Shown piece by piece: positions 7,932-16,564 of a stretch of 64,000 bases of DNA; the stretch's first letter is position 1, and the number at the start of each line of letters is the position of its first letter. Source of the stretch: Dyella sp. ASV21 (GTDB lineage: Bacteria; Pseudomonadota; Gammaproteobacteria; Xanthomonadales; Rhodanobacteraceae). The position numbers and the translations under genes were made by a program. Under the pieces are notes generated by a model. It had not been told where the DNA came from, made no database searches, and saw only the letters and a list, made by a program, of their open reading frames with translations. The DNA is taken from contig NZ_JAELTT010000001.1 of NCBI RefSeq assembly GCF_016428975.1, positions 62,001-126,000 of the forward strand. Direction: 5' to 3'.

Positions 7932-9184
7932 GGGTCCATTCCTAGCAATCGAGCGGCGTTGTCGTGATACACCTTGCGCAGGATGTCGTGCGGCAGGCCG
8001 ACGCCGTAGATCGACCAGCGGCCCTGCGGCGGTACGGCCGCTGGAGCGTAATCGAAGTATTCGTCCTCTGTCTCCAGGAAACGGTAATAGATCTCGTACA
8101 GCGCGTCGCCCAGCAGTTGCTGCGGCACGTCGTTGCCGTAGGGGGCTGGGACGGCATCGGTGCCGAACAGGATGCGGTCCTGGTAGCGCTCGAAGAAGCG
8201 CCGCGCCATGCGTGGCTGGCGGCCCAGCTCGCTGATGCGGGCACTGATGTCCACGTATACGTTCGGGTGGCGATCCATGCAGGCGGCGATGGTGGCCAGA
8301 TCTTCCGCCTGGTTGCCTACGTGCATGAGCACGAAGGTCGTGCCCGGATGGCGTGCGATCACGCGGTCGCGTGCGGCGAGCAGGTCGCGATGGCTGGGAT
8401 ACTCCGGGCCGTAGAATGACCAGTCCGGATGGCGCGCCAGTTCCTCGTAACGCTCGTTGGTGCTATCGCCCGGGAGAAAGAACGCTTCCGGGTCGGAGGT
8501 GTGGATGAACACGGGCATGCGGCGCGCCGCGCAAGTCTCCCACATCGGGTCGAAGCGGGCGTCGTCCACGCCCACCAACTCGCCCTGGTCGATGCCTTCG
8601 CGAAGGTACAAACCCAGGGTCTTGAGCAGCTTGAGGCCGGCGGCGCCCACGCGATGCGCATGTTCGATGGCCTCGGCCTGTAGGCGCGCGTAATCGGGTT
8701 GATCGAACAGCGCGAACGACGGCTCGGTCATGGTGCGGAAACGGCCGGGAGCCACGGCATCGAAACGCGCGATGGTTTCCTCCAGCCCGCGGCCGGTGCC
8801 GCCGGTGAGATTGACCATGGTGCGGATGCCTTTGCGATCCATCAACGGCAGCAGTTCGGCGGGATCGGCGAAGTAGGTCATCGCCTCGCCCAGTGATACG
8901 CCGCTGCGCGTTTCGCTCATCCAGCTCAGGTGCGTGTGCACGTCGATCACCGGGAACGCGGGCGTTTGCACCTGCGTCACCGGAACATGCAGCATGCTGC
9001 GCGGCTGAAACTCGCTCAGGCGCAGCGCTTCGCTGCCTGCAGACGGTGCCGTCTGCAGCGGATTCTTGCCGCCGCCGCCGAGCATCGGCGGCGCACAGCA
9101 CCCGCAACCGGTGCGGGTAACGTTCCATGCATGGCGGCGTGCCGGATCGGCGCGCCGCTGCTGGCGATGGTGGGCCGGAAGCAT
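7928..9184 (-). CDS. Amidohydrolase-superfamily metal-dependent hydrolase
   Basis: This 418-residue TIM-barrel hydrolase of the amidohydrolase-2 type has a metal-binding HxH at His83/His85 (DVHTHLS), later histidines in FIHTSD and LMHVGN, and the terminal catalytic Asp in LFGTDA. The first 70 residues are a non-conserved extension, so the true start could be the internal Met34 or Met64. It sits between the aldolase and the DeoR repressor in the minus arm of the galactosamine-type island. That position would suit a deacetylase, although it is not NagA/AgaA-like. Family is firm; the substrate is open. Confidence 0.8.
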   Translation of the reverse strand: MLPAHHRQQRRADPARRHAWNVTRTGCGCCAPPMLGGGGKNPLQTAPSAGSEALRLSEFQPRSMLHVPVTQVQTPAFPVIDVHTHLSWMSETRSGVSLGEAMTYFADPAELLPLMDRKGIRTMVNLTGGTGRGLEETIARFDAVAPGRFRTMTEPSFALFDQPDYARLQAEAIEHAHRVGAAGLKLLKTLGLYLREGIDQGELVGVDDARFDPMWETCAARRMPVFIHTSDPEAFFLPGDSTNERYEELARHPDWSFYGPEYPSHRDLLAARDRVIARHPGTTFVLMHVGNQAEDLATIAACMDRHPNVYVDISARISELGRQPRMARRFFERYQDRILFGTDAVPAPYGNDVPQQLLGDALYEIYYRFLETEDEYFDYAPAAVPPQGRWSIYGVGLPHDILRKVYHDNAARLLGMDP

Positions 9185-9197
9185 GGGTCGCCTCGGC

Positions 9198-10115
9198 TCA
9201 GCGCGGGTAGCGCGCCATGATGTCGTGCACCTGGCGCGTCAGCGCCACGGCCTGCTCGAACGGACGCAGCCACATGTTGCGCCCGAACATCACGCCGCTG
9301 GCACCGCTCTGCATGTAGAACTCCACCTTGCGCAGCACCGCCGCGTCGTCGTCGTTCTTCTCGCCACCGGAGAACAGCACCATCGTGCGGCCCGCCGAGC
9401 GCACCACGCGCGCACAGCGGGCGGCGGCATCTTCCTGCAGCTTGTCATACGGCGACGGCACGTTGCTTACGCTGTCGTTGGGTTCATGCAGCTTCACGAT
9501 ATCCGCGCCCAGTTCCAGCGCCACGCGCGCGGCGTAGTCCTGCGCATAGAGCGTATTGGTGCCGCCCTTGCCGTTGATGGCGCTGCCGCGCGGATAGGAC
9601 CACAGCACCAGCGGCATGCCAAAGCGTTCGCAGTCCTGGCGCACTTTTTCGAACTGGCGGAACTCATCGTGCTGGCGTGGCGAACCCACATACATGGTGT
9701 AGCCCACCGCGTCCGCGCCCAGGCGCACGGCGTCTTCCACCGAAGCGAACAGCGGCGAGGTCGCGTCCGCATCGCTGGGGATATTGGTTTTGCCGTTGAG
9801 CTTGAGGATCAGCGGCACGCGGCCGCAGTACTCGGTCATGTACTTCTCGGCCAGGCCAATGCCCAGCGCAATGGCCGAAAAGCCGCCGGCTTCGGCGAGT
9901 TCGAACTGATAGCTCGGATCGACCGCCGGCGGGTGAGGGAAGAAATCGGTCGGGCCGTGCTCCAGGCCCTGGTCCAGCGGCAGCACCAGCAGGCTGCCAT
10001 TGCGCGGACCGCTGCCATACAGCAGGCGCCACAGGCGGGTGCGCTTGCCATGCGAAAGGGCCAGCGAAGCCAGCTTGGTGGAAGAAAACGACGGCGCTTG
10101 CAAGTTGTGTTTCAT
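9198..10115 (-). CDS. Class I (DhnA/FbaB-type) fructose/tagatose-bisphosphate aldolase
   Basis: This 305-residue aldolase of the DhnA/FbaB class I type shows the conserved VLPLDQGLEHG segment and a probable Schiff-base lysine, Lys208, in ADIVKLHEPND. It ends with FGRNMWLRP, the phosphate-binding region. It would split fructose-1,6- or tagatose-1,6-bisphosphate to triose phosphates. It is the first gene of the minus arm and is divergent from agaS and two PfkB kinases. Tagatose-1,6-bisphosphate is therefore the likely physiological substrate (inference). Its ATG overlaps one of the putative DeoR operators. Confidence 0.87.
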   Translation of the reverse strand: MKHNLQAPSFSSTKLASLALSHGKRTRLWRLLYGSGPRNGSLLVLPLDQGLEHGPTDFFPHPPAVDPSYQFELAEAGGFSAIALGIGLAEKYMTEYCGRVPLILKLNGKTNIPSDADATSPLFASVEDAVRLGADAVGYTMYVGSPRQHDEFRQFEKVRQDCERFGMPLVLWSYPRGSAINGKGGTNTLYAQDYAARVALELGADIVKLHEPNDSVSNVPSPYDKLQEDAAARCARVVRSAGRTMVLFSGGEKNDDDAAVLRKVEFYMQSGASGVMFGRNMWLRPFEQAVALTRQVHDIMARYPR

Positions 10116-10156
10116 TTCGAATACCTTGTGTTTGAGGTTTCGTGTTGTTTCGTTTT
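10110..10156. promoter_or_regulatory. Divergent control region with two TTTCRTTTY repeats (DeoR/AgaR-type operators)
   Basis: The short gap between the aldolase and agaS holds TTTCATTTC at 10110-10118 and TTTCGTTTT at 10148-10156. An extra TTTCG at 10138-10142 is in phase 10 bases before the second. The pattern TTTCRTTTY is what I recall as the core of the E. coli AgaR operator. Direct repeats between divergent sugar genes, with a DeoR protein in the same cluster, support a regulatory role. Confidence 0.6.
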
Positions 10157-10173
10157 ATATCATATTTCATCAG

Positions 10174-11379
10174 ATGACCATGCCTGTCAAACCCGCCGTT
10201 AGTGTTTCCACGCTGGAATCGTTGCAAGCCGCCCCCGCCGCCGAGCAGCAGCGGCGCGGCTATGCCGACACCCTGCGCGAGATCCTCCAGCAGCCCGAGA
10301 CGTGGCGGGACACTGCCGCGCACCTGGCCGACAGCGCCACGCGCACGATGCTGCGTGAGCTTTTGGCGGCATCGCCGCGGCACATCGTGCTGACCGGCTC
10401 AGGCAGTTCGGTCTATGTGGGTGAGTGTCTGGCCCCGGCCCTGCAGGCAGCACTGGATATACCCAGTCTCGCGATCGCAGCGGGCTCTTTGCTCACGCAT
10501 CGGCGCGGCACCTTGCCCAAGGGCAAAGGCGTGCTGGTATCCATCGCGCGCTCCGGCGACAGCCCGGAGAGCACCAGCGTGGTGGATCAGGTGCTCGATG
10601 CGGAGCCGGGCTATCAACATCTCGTCATCACCTGCAACGCGCAGGGGCGTTTGGCAACGCGCTATCGCAGCGAACCACGCGTGCATGTGCTGCAACTGGC
10701 CGCCCGCACCAACGACCGCAGCCTGGTAATGACCAGCAGTTTTACCAACCTTGTGCTCGGCGGCGCCGGACTGCTGCATACCGAGCAGGATGCGTCGGCC
10801 GCACGGGCAGATCTCCTCGCCGATCTGGCCAGTCGCGTATTTGCACAGTACGGGGATGCCCTGGCGCGCGAAGGCGCGGCGGATTTCGATGCCGCGCTGT
10901 ATCTCGGCAGCGGCTGCGCGTTTGGAGCCGCGCGCGAAGCGGCGCTGAAAATGCTGGAGATGTCGGGTGGTGCGGTCAGCGCCATGTGCGAGACCTATCT
11001 GGGTCTTCGTCACGGGCCTATGTCGTGGCTCGATCGTCCATGTCCGGTCGTGGCGTTCCTCTCTTCCGCCGCGTCGGTGCGTGCCTATGAGCTGGACCTG
11101 CTGCGCGAGATTGCGCGCAAGGGCCTGGGTGGGGTGCGCGTGCTGGTGGGCGAGAATATTCCGGCGGATGTGATCGGGCCGAACGATGTGGCGATCGATC
11201 TGCCCGACTTGTCGATGCTCGACGATGCGCGGCAGGCGATGGTGCATGTCGTGGTGGGCCAGTTGCTGGCGCTGTTCCGCTGCCTTGCCCTGGGCCAGCA
11301 ACCGGATGCGCCGGCACAAGGCGTACTTACGCGGGTGGTGCAGGCCTTTGCCATCCACGACGGGGAGCGGGGCGCGTGA
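10174..11379 (+). CDS. agaS: Galactosamine-6-phosphate deaminase/isomerase (double SIS)
   Basis: This 401-residue protein has two SIS domains. It tracks E. coli AgaS block by block: TLREILQQPETW near the N terminus, VSIARSGDSPEST, HLVITCNAQG, DRSLVMTSSFTNL, YLGSGCAFGAAREAALKMLE, GLRHGP, and a C-terminal VLTRVVQAFAIH. AgaS converts galactosamine-6-phosphate to tagatose-6-phosphate with release of ammonia. ATG 10174 is used; ATG 10180 is an equal alternative. The stop overlaps the GTG of the next kinase gene. It heads the plus arm, directly downstream of the putative DeoR operators. Confidence 0.88.
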   Translation: MTMPVKPAVSVSTLESLQAAPAAEQQRRGYADTLREILQQPETWRDTAAHLADSATRTMLRELLAASPRHIVLTGSGSSVYVGECLAPALQAALDIPSLAIAAGSLLTHRRGTLPKGKGVLVSIARSGDSPESTSVVDQVLDAEPGYQHLVITCNAQGRLATRYRSEPRVHVLQLAARTNDRSLVMTSSFTNLVLGGAGLLHTEQDASAARADLLADLASRVFAQYGDALAREGAADFDAALYLGSGCAFGAAREAALKMLEMSGGAVSAMCETYLGLRHGPMSWLDRPCPVVAFLSSAASVRAYELDLLREIARKGLGGVRVLVGENIPADVIGPNDVAIDLPDLSMLDDARQAMVHVVVGQLLALFRCLALGQQPDAPAQGVLTRVVQAFAIHDGERGA

Positions 11380-12302
11380 AGCCGCTACTCGTCGCTGGCG
11401 AGATCAATGTCGATCTGGTGTTCACCGGCTGCGAGCGCTTGCCGGAGTTCGGCGCCGAAGTACTCGCCTCGGGCTTTCGGCAGGGGCCGGGCAGCTCATC
11501 GATGATCTGCGCGATGGGACTCGCCCGCTTGGGGCACCCGGTAGCGTTTGCCGGCGTCACCGGACGCGATGGCTGGGGCGATTACTGCATCGATGCGATG
11601 CGCCAGGCGGGCATCGACGTGGCAGCCATTGCCCAGCGGGACGGGTTGCAGACGGGTGTCACGGTGGCACTTTCTTCGCAGCACGACCGCGCCCTGGTGA
11701 CCCATATTGGCGCCATCGGCGCACTGCGCAGTGACGACGTGGGCGATGCGCTGCTCGGCAGCGCCGGTCACCTGCATGTGTCCTCGTACTACCTGCAGGA
11801 TCAATTGCGCCCGGGCTTGCACGGCTTGCTGGCGCGCGCACGTGCGGCCGGGCTGAGTACATCGCTGGACCCCGGTTTCGACCCCAGCCAGCGTTGGGGC
11901 GATGCGTTGCTGGACTTGCTGCCACTGCTGGACGTGTTCCTTCCCAATGAGCGCGAAGCCTGCGCCATCAGCGGCAAGCGCGATCCCCTCGCCGCGTTGC
12001 ATGCGCTCGCCAACGGGCACACGCTCACCGTGGTCAAGTTGGGTAGCGAGGGCTGCGTCGCGCTCGATCGCGATGGCCAGCTGCTGAGCGTGCCGGCGCA
12101 TGCAGTGGAGGTGGTGGACAGCACAGGCGCGGGCGATTCCTTCGATGCCGGTTTTCTGCATCCCTGGCGACAGGGGTTGCCGTTGCGCGACTGCCTGCGC
12201 TGGGGGAGCGCCTGTGGGTCGCTGTCCACGCGTGGCATGGGGGGCACGGCGTGCCAGGGCACGGCAGCGGAAGTGCAAGCGTTACTGGGGACGACCGCGT
12301 GA
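11376..12302 (+). CDS. PfkB-family (ribokinase-like) sugar kinase
   Basis: This 308-residue kinase starts with GTG (GTGA overlap with agaS). The ribokinase fold is shown by the N-terminal GEINVDLVFTG, a GPGSSSMICAMGLARLG substrate segment and the catalytic anion-hole motif DSTGAGDSFDAGF with Asp254. As no phosphotransferase genes accompany the island, this kinase could supply the 6-phosphate on GalNAc or galactosamine before AgaS acts. That would be an unusual family for the job (known GalNAc kinases are of other folds), so the substrate is inference. The next gene is a second PfkB kinase of a different subtype. Confidence 0.82.
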   Translation: MKPLLVAGEINVDLVFTGCERLPEFGAEVLASGFRQGPGSSSMICAMGLARLGHPVAFAGVTGRDGWGDYCIDAMRQAGIDVAAIAQRDGLQTGVTVALSSQHDRALVTHIGAIGALRSDDVGDALLGSAGHLHVSSYYLQDQLRPGLHGLLARARAAGLSTSLDPGFDPSQRWGDALLDLLPLLDVFLPNEREACAISGKRDPLAALHALANGHTLTVVKLGSEGCVALDRDGQLLSVPAHAVEVVDSTGAGDSFDAGFLHPWRQGLPLRDCLRWGSACGSLSTRGMGGTACQGTAAEVQALLGTTA

Positions 12303-13231
12303 TCACGGTCGCCGGCTTCAACACGGCGATCGATCGCCTGGTGACGCTGGACAGCTTCACGCTGGGCGAAGTACAGCGCGCGAATGCGGTGCAGAACTAT
12401 CCCGGCGGCAAGGGCGTGCATGTAGCGCAGACCATCGCCGCGCTGGGTGAGCCGGTGCAACTGGTGGGGTTGGTCGACGGGCCGCACCGCAATTTCATTG
12501 CGCGCCGCATGAGTGAGCGCGGCGTGCTGTTCCACGGCGTGGAAATCAAGGACGAGTTGCGCCAGTGCCTGGCGCTGCGTGAGCGCGACGGTCGCATGAC
12601 CGAGGTGCTCGATCCGGGCCCGCTGCTGTCGCGTGCCGTGCGCGACCAATTGCTGCACACGCTGGGCCGGGCGATGGATGCAAGCGCGGCCCTGGTGATG
12701 TCCGGCAGCCTCCCGCGCGGTTTCGAGGCCGATACCTATGCGCAGCTCACCCGTCAGGGCGCGGCGGCGGGCTTGCCGTGTTTTGTCGATGCCAGCGGTG
12801 ACGCCTTGCGTCTGGCTGTGGCCGCCATGCCTTATCTGATCAAACCCAATGGCGATGAAGCCGCGCAGCTGCTCGGCAGTGCGGTTACCGGCATCGATGC
12901 AGCGGCAGCGCTTGCGCGGGTGCTGCATGCGGGCGGCGTTGCACGCCCCGTGGTGACGCTGGGGGCCAAAGGCGCGGTGGGTTACGACGGCCATGGAGCA
13001 TGGCATGCGGTGTTGCAGCTCGAACACAGCGAGAACGCGGTGGGTTCCGGGGATTGTTTCCTTGCCGGCCTGGTGGTGGCGCAGCAGCGCGGGTGGGCGT
13101 TCGACGAGGCGTTGCGTCTCGCGGTGGCTTGTGGCGCCGCGAATGCCCTGCATGAAGAAACCGGATTTGTTCGGCGTGCCGACGTGGAAGCGTTGCGTGC
13201 GCGCGTGGAAGTGACACGCCTGTCGGCGTGA
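12299..13231 (+). CDS. 1-phosphofructokinase/tagatose-6-phosphate kinase-like kinase
   Basis: This 310-residue PfkB protein of the FruK/LacC subfamily has an opening AGFNTAIDR, the phosphate-binding NYPGGKGVHVAQ and VMSGSLPRGF. Its catalytic motif is NAVGSGDC with Asp252. The GSGD form rather than GAGD resembles LacC-type tagatose-6-phosphate kinases. It would make the 1,6-bisphosphate used by the divergent aldolase. The GTG start overlaps the preceding kinase stop, so agaS and both kinases are one translationally coupled unit. The family is clear; preference for tagatose- over fructose-phosphate is inferred from AgaS. Confidence 0.82.
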   Translation: MITVAGFNTAIDRLVTLDSFTLGEVQRANAVQNYPGGKGVHVAQTIAALGEPVQLVGLVDGPHRNFIARRMSERGVLFHGVEIKDELRQCLALRERDGRMTEVLDPGPLLSRAVRDQLLHTLGRAMDASAALVMSGSLPRGFEADTYAQLTRQGAAAGLPCFVDASGDALRLAVAAMPYLIKPNGDEAAQLLGSAVTGIDAAAALARVLHAGGVARPVVTLGAKGAVGYDGHGAWHAVLQLEHSENAVGSGDCFLAGLVVAQQRGWAFDEALRLAVACGAANALHEETGFVRRADVEALRARVEVTRLSA

Positions 13232-13380
13232 GCGGTACGCCGTGCGTCGGGAGAGGACGCGCGACGGAGAAAGCCAATCGATTCCGCGGGGGAGGACGTG
13301 CCCGTGGCGTTTCCAGCAGGGCCTCGGCGTCGGGGAGAACGATCGCGACGTGGCCCGGTTCACACAACGAGGGTCCAGGC

Positions 13381-16300
13381 ATGTACGCAGCAGGAGAGGG
13401 GCGCAAGTCGCGCTGTATCAGGAAAACCGTGTTGGCGATGGGGCTTGCATTCGCCCTGGCGGGTGTGGCGCAGGCGCAGTCGATCACGGGTGGTTTGTAT
13501 GGAAAGGAGCCGTCGGGCAAGGGTTTGACCGTGCAGGTCAGCAATCCGGCCACCGGTTACGTCAAGCAGATCCAGGCGGATGACGATGGCCGCTACAGTC
13601 TCGCTGGTCTCAATCCCGGCAAGTACGAGGTCACGGTGAGCCAGAACGGGCAGGTGCTCGGCACGCGCAGCGTCACGGTATCGCCGAACGTGCAGTCGCC
13701 GGTGCAGCCGGTGTCCGCCAGCGGCAGCGCGACGACGAACGCCAAGGCGACCAATCTTTCCGGCGTCACCGTGAGCGCGGCGGCATTCAACAACGATGTG
13801 CAGCCGATCGACGTGAGCACGCCGGAGCTTTCCAACAACTACAACATCAATCTGGTCAATCAGCTGCCTACCGGGCGCAGCCTGGAAAGCATCGCGCGGC
13901 TCAAGTCCAACGTGCGCTACGACGACCAGACCACGGGCCTGGTGCAGATGGGCGGCGCCAGCCCCGCGGAGAATCGCTATTACTTCAACGAATTCGACAC
14001 CACCTACGATTACAACGGGCTCGGCGCTACGTCGTTGCCTTCCGAAGCCTTGAGCTCCGTGCAGGTGCTGAGCAGCAACGGCTCGGTGGGTTGGACCAAC
14101 GCCACCGGCGGCATCCTGTCCGCCACCATCCGCCAGGGCACCAACGACTTCCAGGCGGGCTATTCGCTGTATTACACGCCGCCGACGTCGCGCCTGCTCA
14201 ACCCGCGCCGTCATGATTCGTTTGCATCGGATGGCAGCTACTACAGCTTTGCCTCGGCCAATACGCACGGTGGCAACGTGACCGGGCTGCCTACGGGCTA
14301 CCAGGGGCCGGCACCGGAGGTGCCGTCGGGTCAACCTTCCACGTCGGGCCAGTATCTGTGGGCTTCCGGCGCGCTGGTGAAGGACAAGCTGTTCTTCTTT
14401 GCCATGCTGGGCAATAGTCCGAATAATCAGTTCACCACGTATTCGCAGAACCGACAGTCGCTGATTACCGATCGCGACAAGAATGCGCTGGTCAATCTCA
14501 CCTGGAACATCACCAATAACCAGTCGCTCAATGTGGCTGGCTACAAGGACTGGAACTCCAGTTTCAGCAACCTCTATACGCTCAATACGCCGTACGACCC
14601 CAAGTCCGTGGGCGACTATTTCGGCTGGTCGCAGACCAAGGTGAAGAACCAGTTCCTGATCGGCAACTACCATTGGCAGATCAACGACGACATGTCGCTG
14701 CGCCTGATGGGTGGCTATCTGAGCCAGTCCTCGCTCAGCCCCACGTCGAGTTCGGGCACCGGGCTGCCTTATGTGAGCGAAGTCGATCCGGTCACCAATG
14801 TCTCCAACAACATTGGTGTCACCAGTACGCCGAATCAGCTGTTCCCATTCCAGTATTACCGCCGCGGCTTCAAGGGCGACTTCACCTGGAACCTGGGCGA
14901 TCACAAGATCACCATCGGCGCCGAGCACTACAAGCACTACATCAACAACACCATTACCACCACCGATGGTGGCGAATGGACCTATTACGACCGGCCCGGC
15001 ACCATCTTGCCGAACGGCTCGCCGGCACCCGCCAACGGGCAGTATGTTGCGCAGTTCTACGAGCGCACCGGCGGGGCGTTCTCCACGGTCAACAAGGCCG
15101 CCTATATCGATGACTACTGGCAGGTGGCCGATCGCTGGGTGGTCTACATGGGCGCACGCTTCGACACCTTCATCAACAAGAACGTCAACGGTGAGAATTT
15201 CCTGCGCATGCCGATCACCTCGCCGCGCCTGGGCCTGTCCTGGGACGTCAACGGCGACAGCTCGACCAAGCTCGGCGTGAACCTGGGCAAGTACGCGCTG
15301 GCCATTCCGTCCAGCGTGAACAACGGCGCGGCGGGCGCGGTGTACGAGTGGAACCGCTATTACACCTATACGGGCATGGACCCAAACACCAAGGCTCCCA
15401 CGGGGCTGACCCAGATCGGGCCACAATCCACCTTGATCAACGGCCAGGCGCCCACGGCGTACAACGTCGCCTCGTCCAATATCAAGGCGCCGTACCAGTA
15501 CGAATTCCAGGTGTATCTGCAGCAGCAGTTGTGGGGTACCTGGGCGGGTTCGGCGGAGCTGGGCTACAGCCAGCTCAAGCGCATCATCGATGACACCTGC
15601 TACAACCAGGGCATTACCGATTACGCCAATGCGCATGGTTACCCCAACTATGTCGACGAAAGCGGCTGCCCGATCTTCAACCCCGGCATCGCGCAGGTGT
15701 TCACGCGTGACTACAACGGTGACGGCAAGCTGGCGCAGTTGACCATTCCAGGCAGCGTGTTCGGTCCGGCACCCAAGCGCCGCTACTCGCACCTTACGCT
15801 GGAACTCACCCATCAGCGCAGCAACGAGGAGCCGTATTTTCTCGATGTGAGCTACACCTGGGCGCATCTCTACGGCAACGATGACGGTCTGCTCAATCTC
15901 GGTACACGTACCGGTACCGGTCCCGGAGAGCAGATCTACTGGGACTTTCCGGGCCTGATGGAGTACGGAAGCGGCAATCTTGCCGGCGATATCCGCGATG
16001 CCCTGAATATCAATGGGGTGTACTACTTCACCAACGGATTGCGCCTCGGCAGCACACTGGATATGCATACGGGTGAGCCATTGAGCTGCCTGGGTACGTA
16101 CCCGGACATCAACAATCCGGCGGAGCTGTATGGCGCGGCCAGCCATTACTGCAATGGCGTTCCCTCGCCGCTGGGCGGAGCAGGGCGGCTGCCGTTCTTC
16201 TGGCAGTGGAATCTGGGCGTGGGCTACGACTGGGCCATTAATACGCAGAATCACCTGAGCATTGACCTGCAGATCCAGAACGTGACCAACCGCCAGGGCA

Positions 16301-16437
16301 AGATCGACGCGAACCAGATCTACGACACCGGTAGCCTGCCCAGCAATGGCGTGTGGGCGCTCAATCCCAGTTATGGGGCGGCCTCGTGGCAGGTGCCGCG
16401 TACCACCCAGCTGGTGTTGCGCTATACCTTCCAGTAA
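13381..16437 (+). CDS. TonB-dependent receptor with N-terminal carboxypeptidase-regulatory domain
   Basis: This 1018-residue outer-membrane receptor begins at ATG 13381, where a signal peptide starts (basic KSRCIRK, then a hydrophobic run ending AQAQ). A carboxypeptidase-regulatory-like domain (about 35-110; DDDGRYSLAGLNPGKYEVTV) precedes the plug and a long beta-barrel ending in an aromatic residue (LVLRYTFQ). This Oar-like architecture is frequent in Xanthomonadales and Acidobacteria. It lies downstream of the two kinases and before a glycosidase. Import of the galactosaminide or oligosaccharide released by that glycosidase is the simplest role, by inference. Confidence 0.88.
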   Translation: MYAAGEGRKSRCIRKTVLAMGLAFALAGVAQAQSITGGLYGKEPSGKGLTVQVSNPATGYVKQIQADDDGRYSLAGLNPGKYEVTVSQNGQVLGTRSVTVSPNVQSPVQPVSASGSATTNAKATNLSGVTVSAAAFNNDVQPIDVSTPELSNNYNINLVNQLPTGRSLESIARLKSNVRYDDQTTGLVQMGGASPAENRYYFNEFDTTYDYNGLGATSLPSEALSSVQVLSSNGSVGWTNATGGILSATIRQGTNDFQAGYSLYYTPPTSRLLNPRRHDSFASDGSYYSFASANTHGGNVTGLPTGYQGPAPEVPSGQPSTSGQYLWASGALVKDKLFFFAMLGNSPNNQFTTYSQNRQSLITDRDKNALVNLTWNITNNQSLNVAGYKDWNSSFSNLYTLNTPYDPKSVGDYFGWSQTKVKNQFLIGNYHWQINDDMSLRLMGGYLSQSSLSPTSSSGTGLPYVSEVDPVTNVSNNIGVTSTPNQLFPFQYYRRGFKGDFTWNLGDHKITIGAEHYKHYINNTITTTDGGEWTYYDRPGTILPNGSPAPANGQYVAQFYERTGGAFSTVNKAAYIDDYWQVADRWVVYMGARFDTFINKNVNGENFLRMPITSPRLGLSWDVNGDSSTKLGVNLGKYALAIPSSVNNGAAGAVYEWNRYYTYTGMDPNTKAPTGLTQIGPQSTLINGQAPTAYNVASSNIKAPYQYEFQVYLQQQLWGTWAGSAELGYSQLKRIIDDTCYNQGITDYANAHGYPNYVDESGCPIFNPGIAQVFTRDYNGDGKLAQLTIPGSVFGPAPKRRYSHLTLELTHQRSNEEPYFLDVSYTWAHLYGNDDGLLNLGTRTGTGPGEQIYWDFPGLMEYGSGNLAGDIRDALNINGVYYFTNGLRLGSTLDMHTGEPLSCLGTYPDINNPAELYGAASHYCNGVPSPLGGAGRLPFFWQWNLGVGYDWAINTQNHLSIDLQIQNVTNRQGKIDANQIYDTGSLPSNGVWALNPSYGAASWQVPRTTQLVLRYTFQ

Positions 16438-16452
16438 GACCACGAAGGCGCC

Positions 16453-16482
16453 CGCGAGGGCGCCACTTTTAGCGCCCTCGCG
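16453..16482. terminator. Perfect 11-base stem-loop after the TonB receptor
   Basis: Arms CGCGAGGGCGC and GCGCCCTCGCG pair perfectly around an 8-base loop (CACTTTTA), 15 bases after the receptor stop. No T-run follows, so it may act as an mRNA-stabilising or partial-termination hairpin between the receptor and glycosidase rather than a full terminator. Confidence 0.55.
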
Positions 16483-16564
16483 ATCCAGCGTCGCGGCGGT
16501 ATCTATCTCCCTTCGCCGGTGCGTTGGCATCGGCGAAGGGCATGGCCCGAGAGGATGTTCCGGC

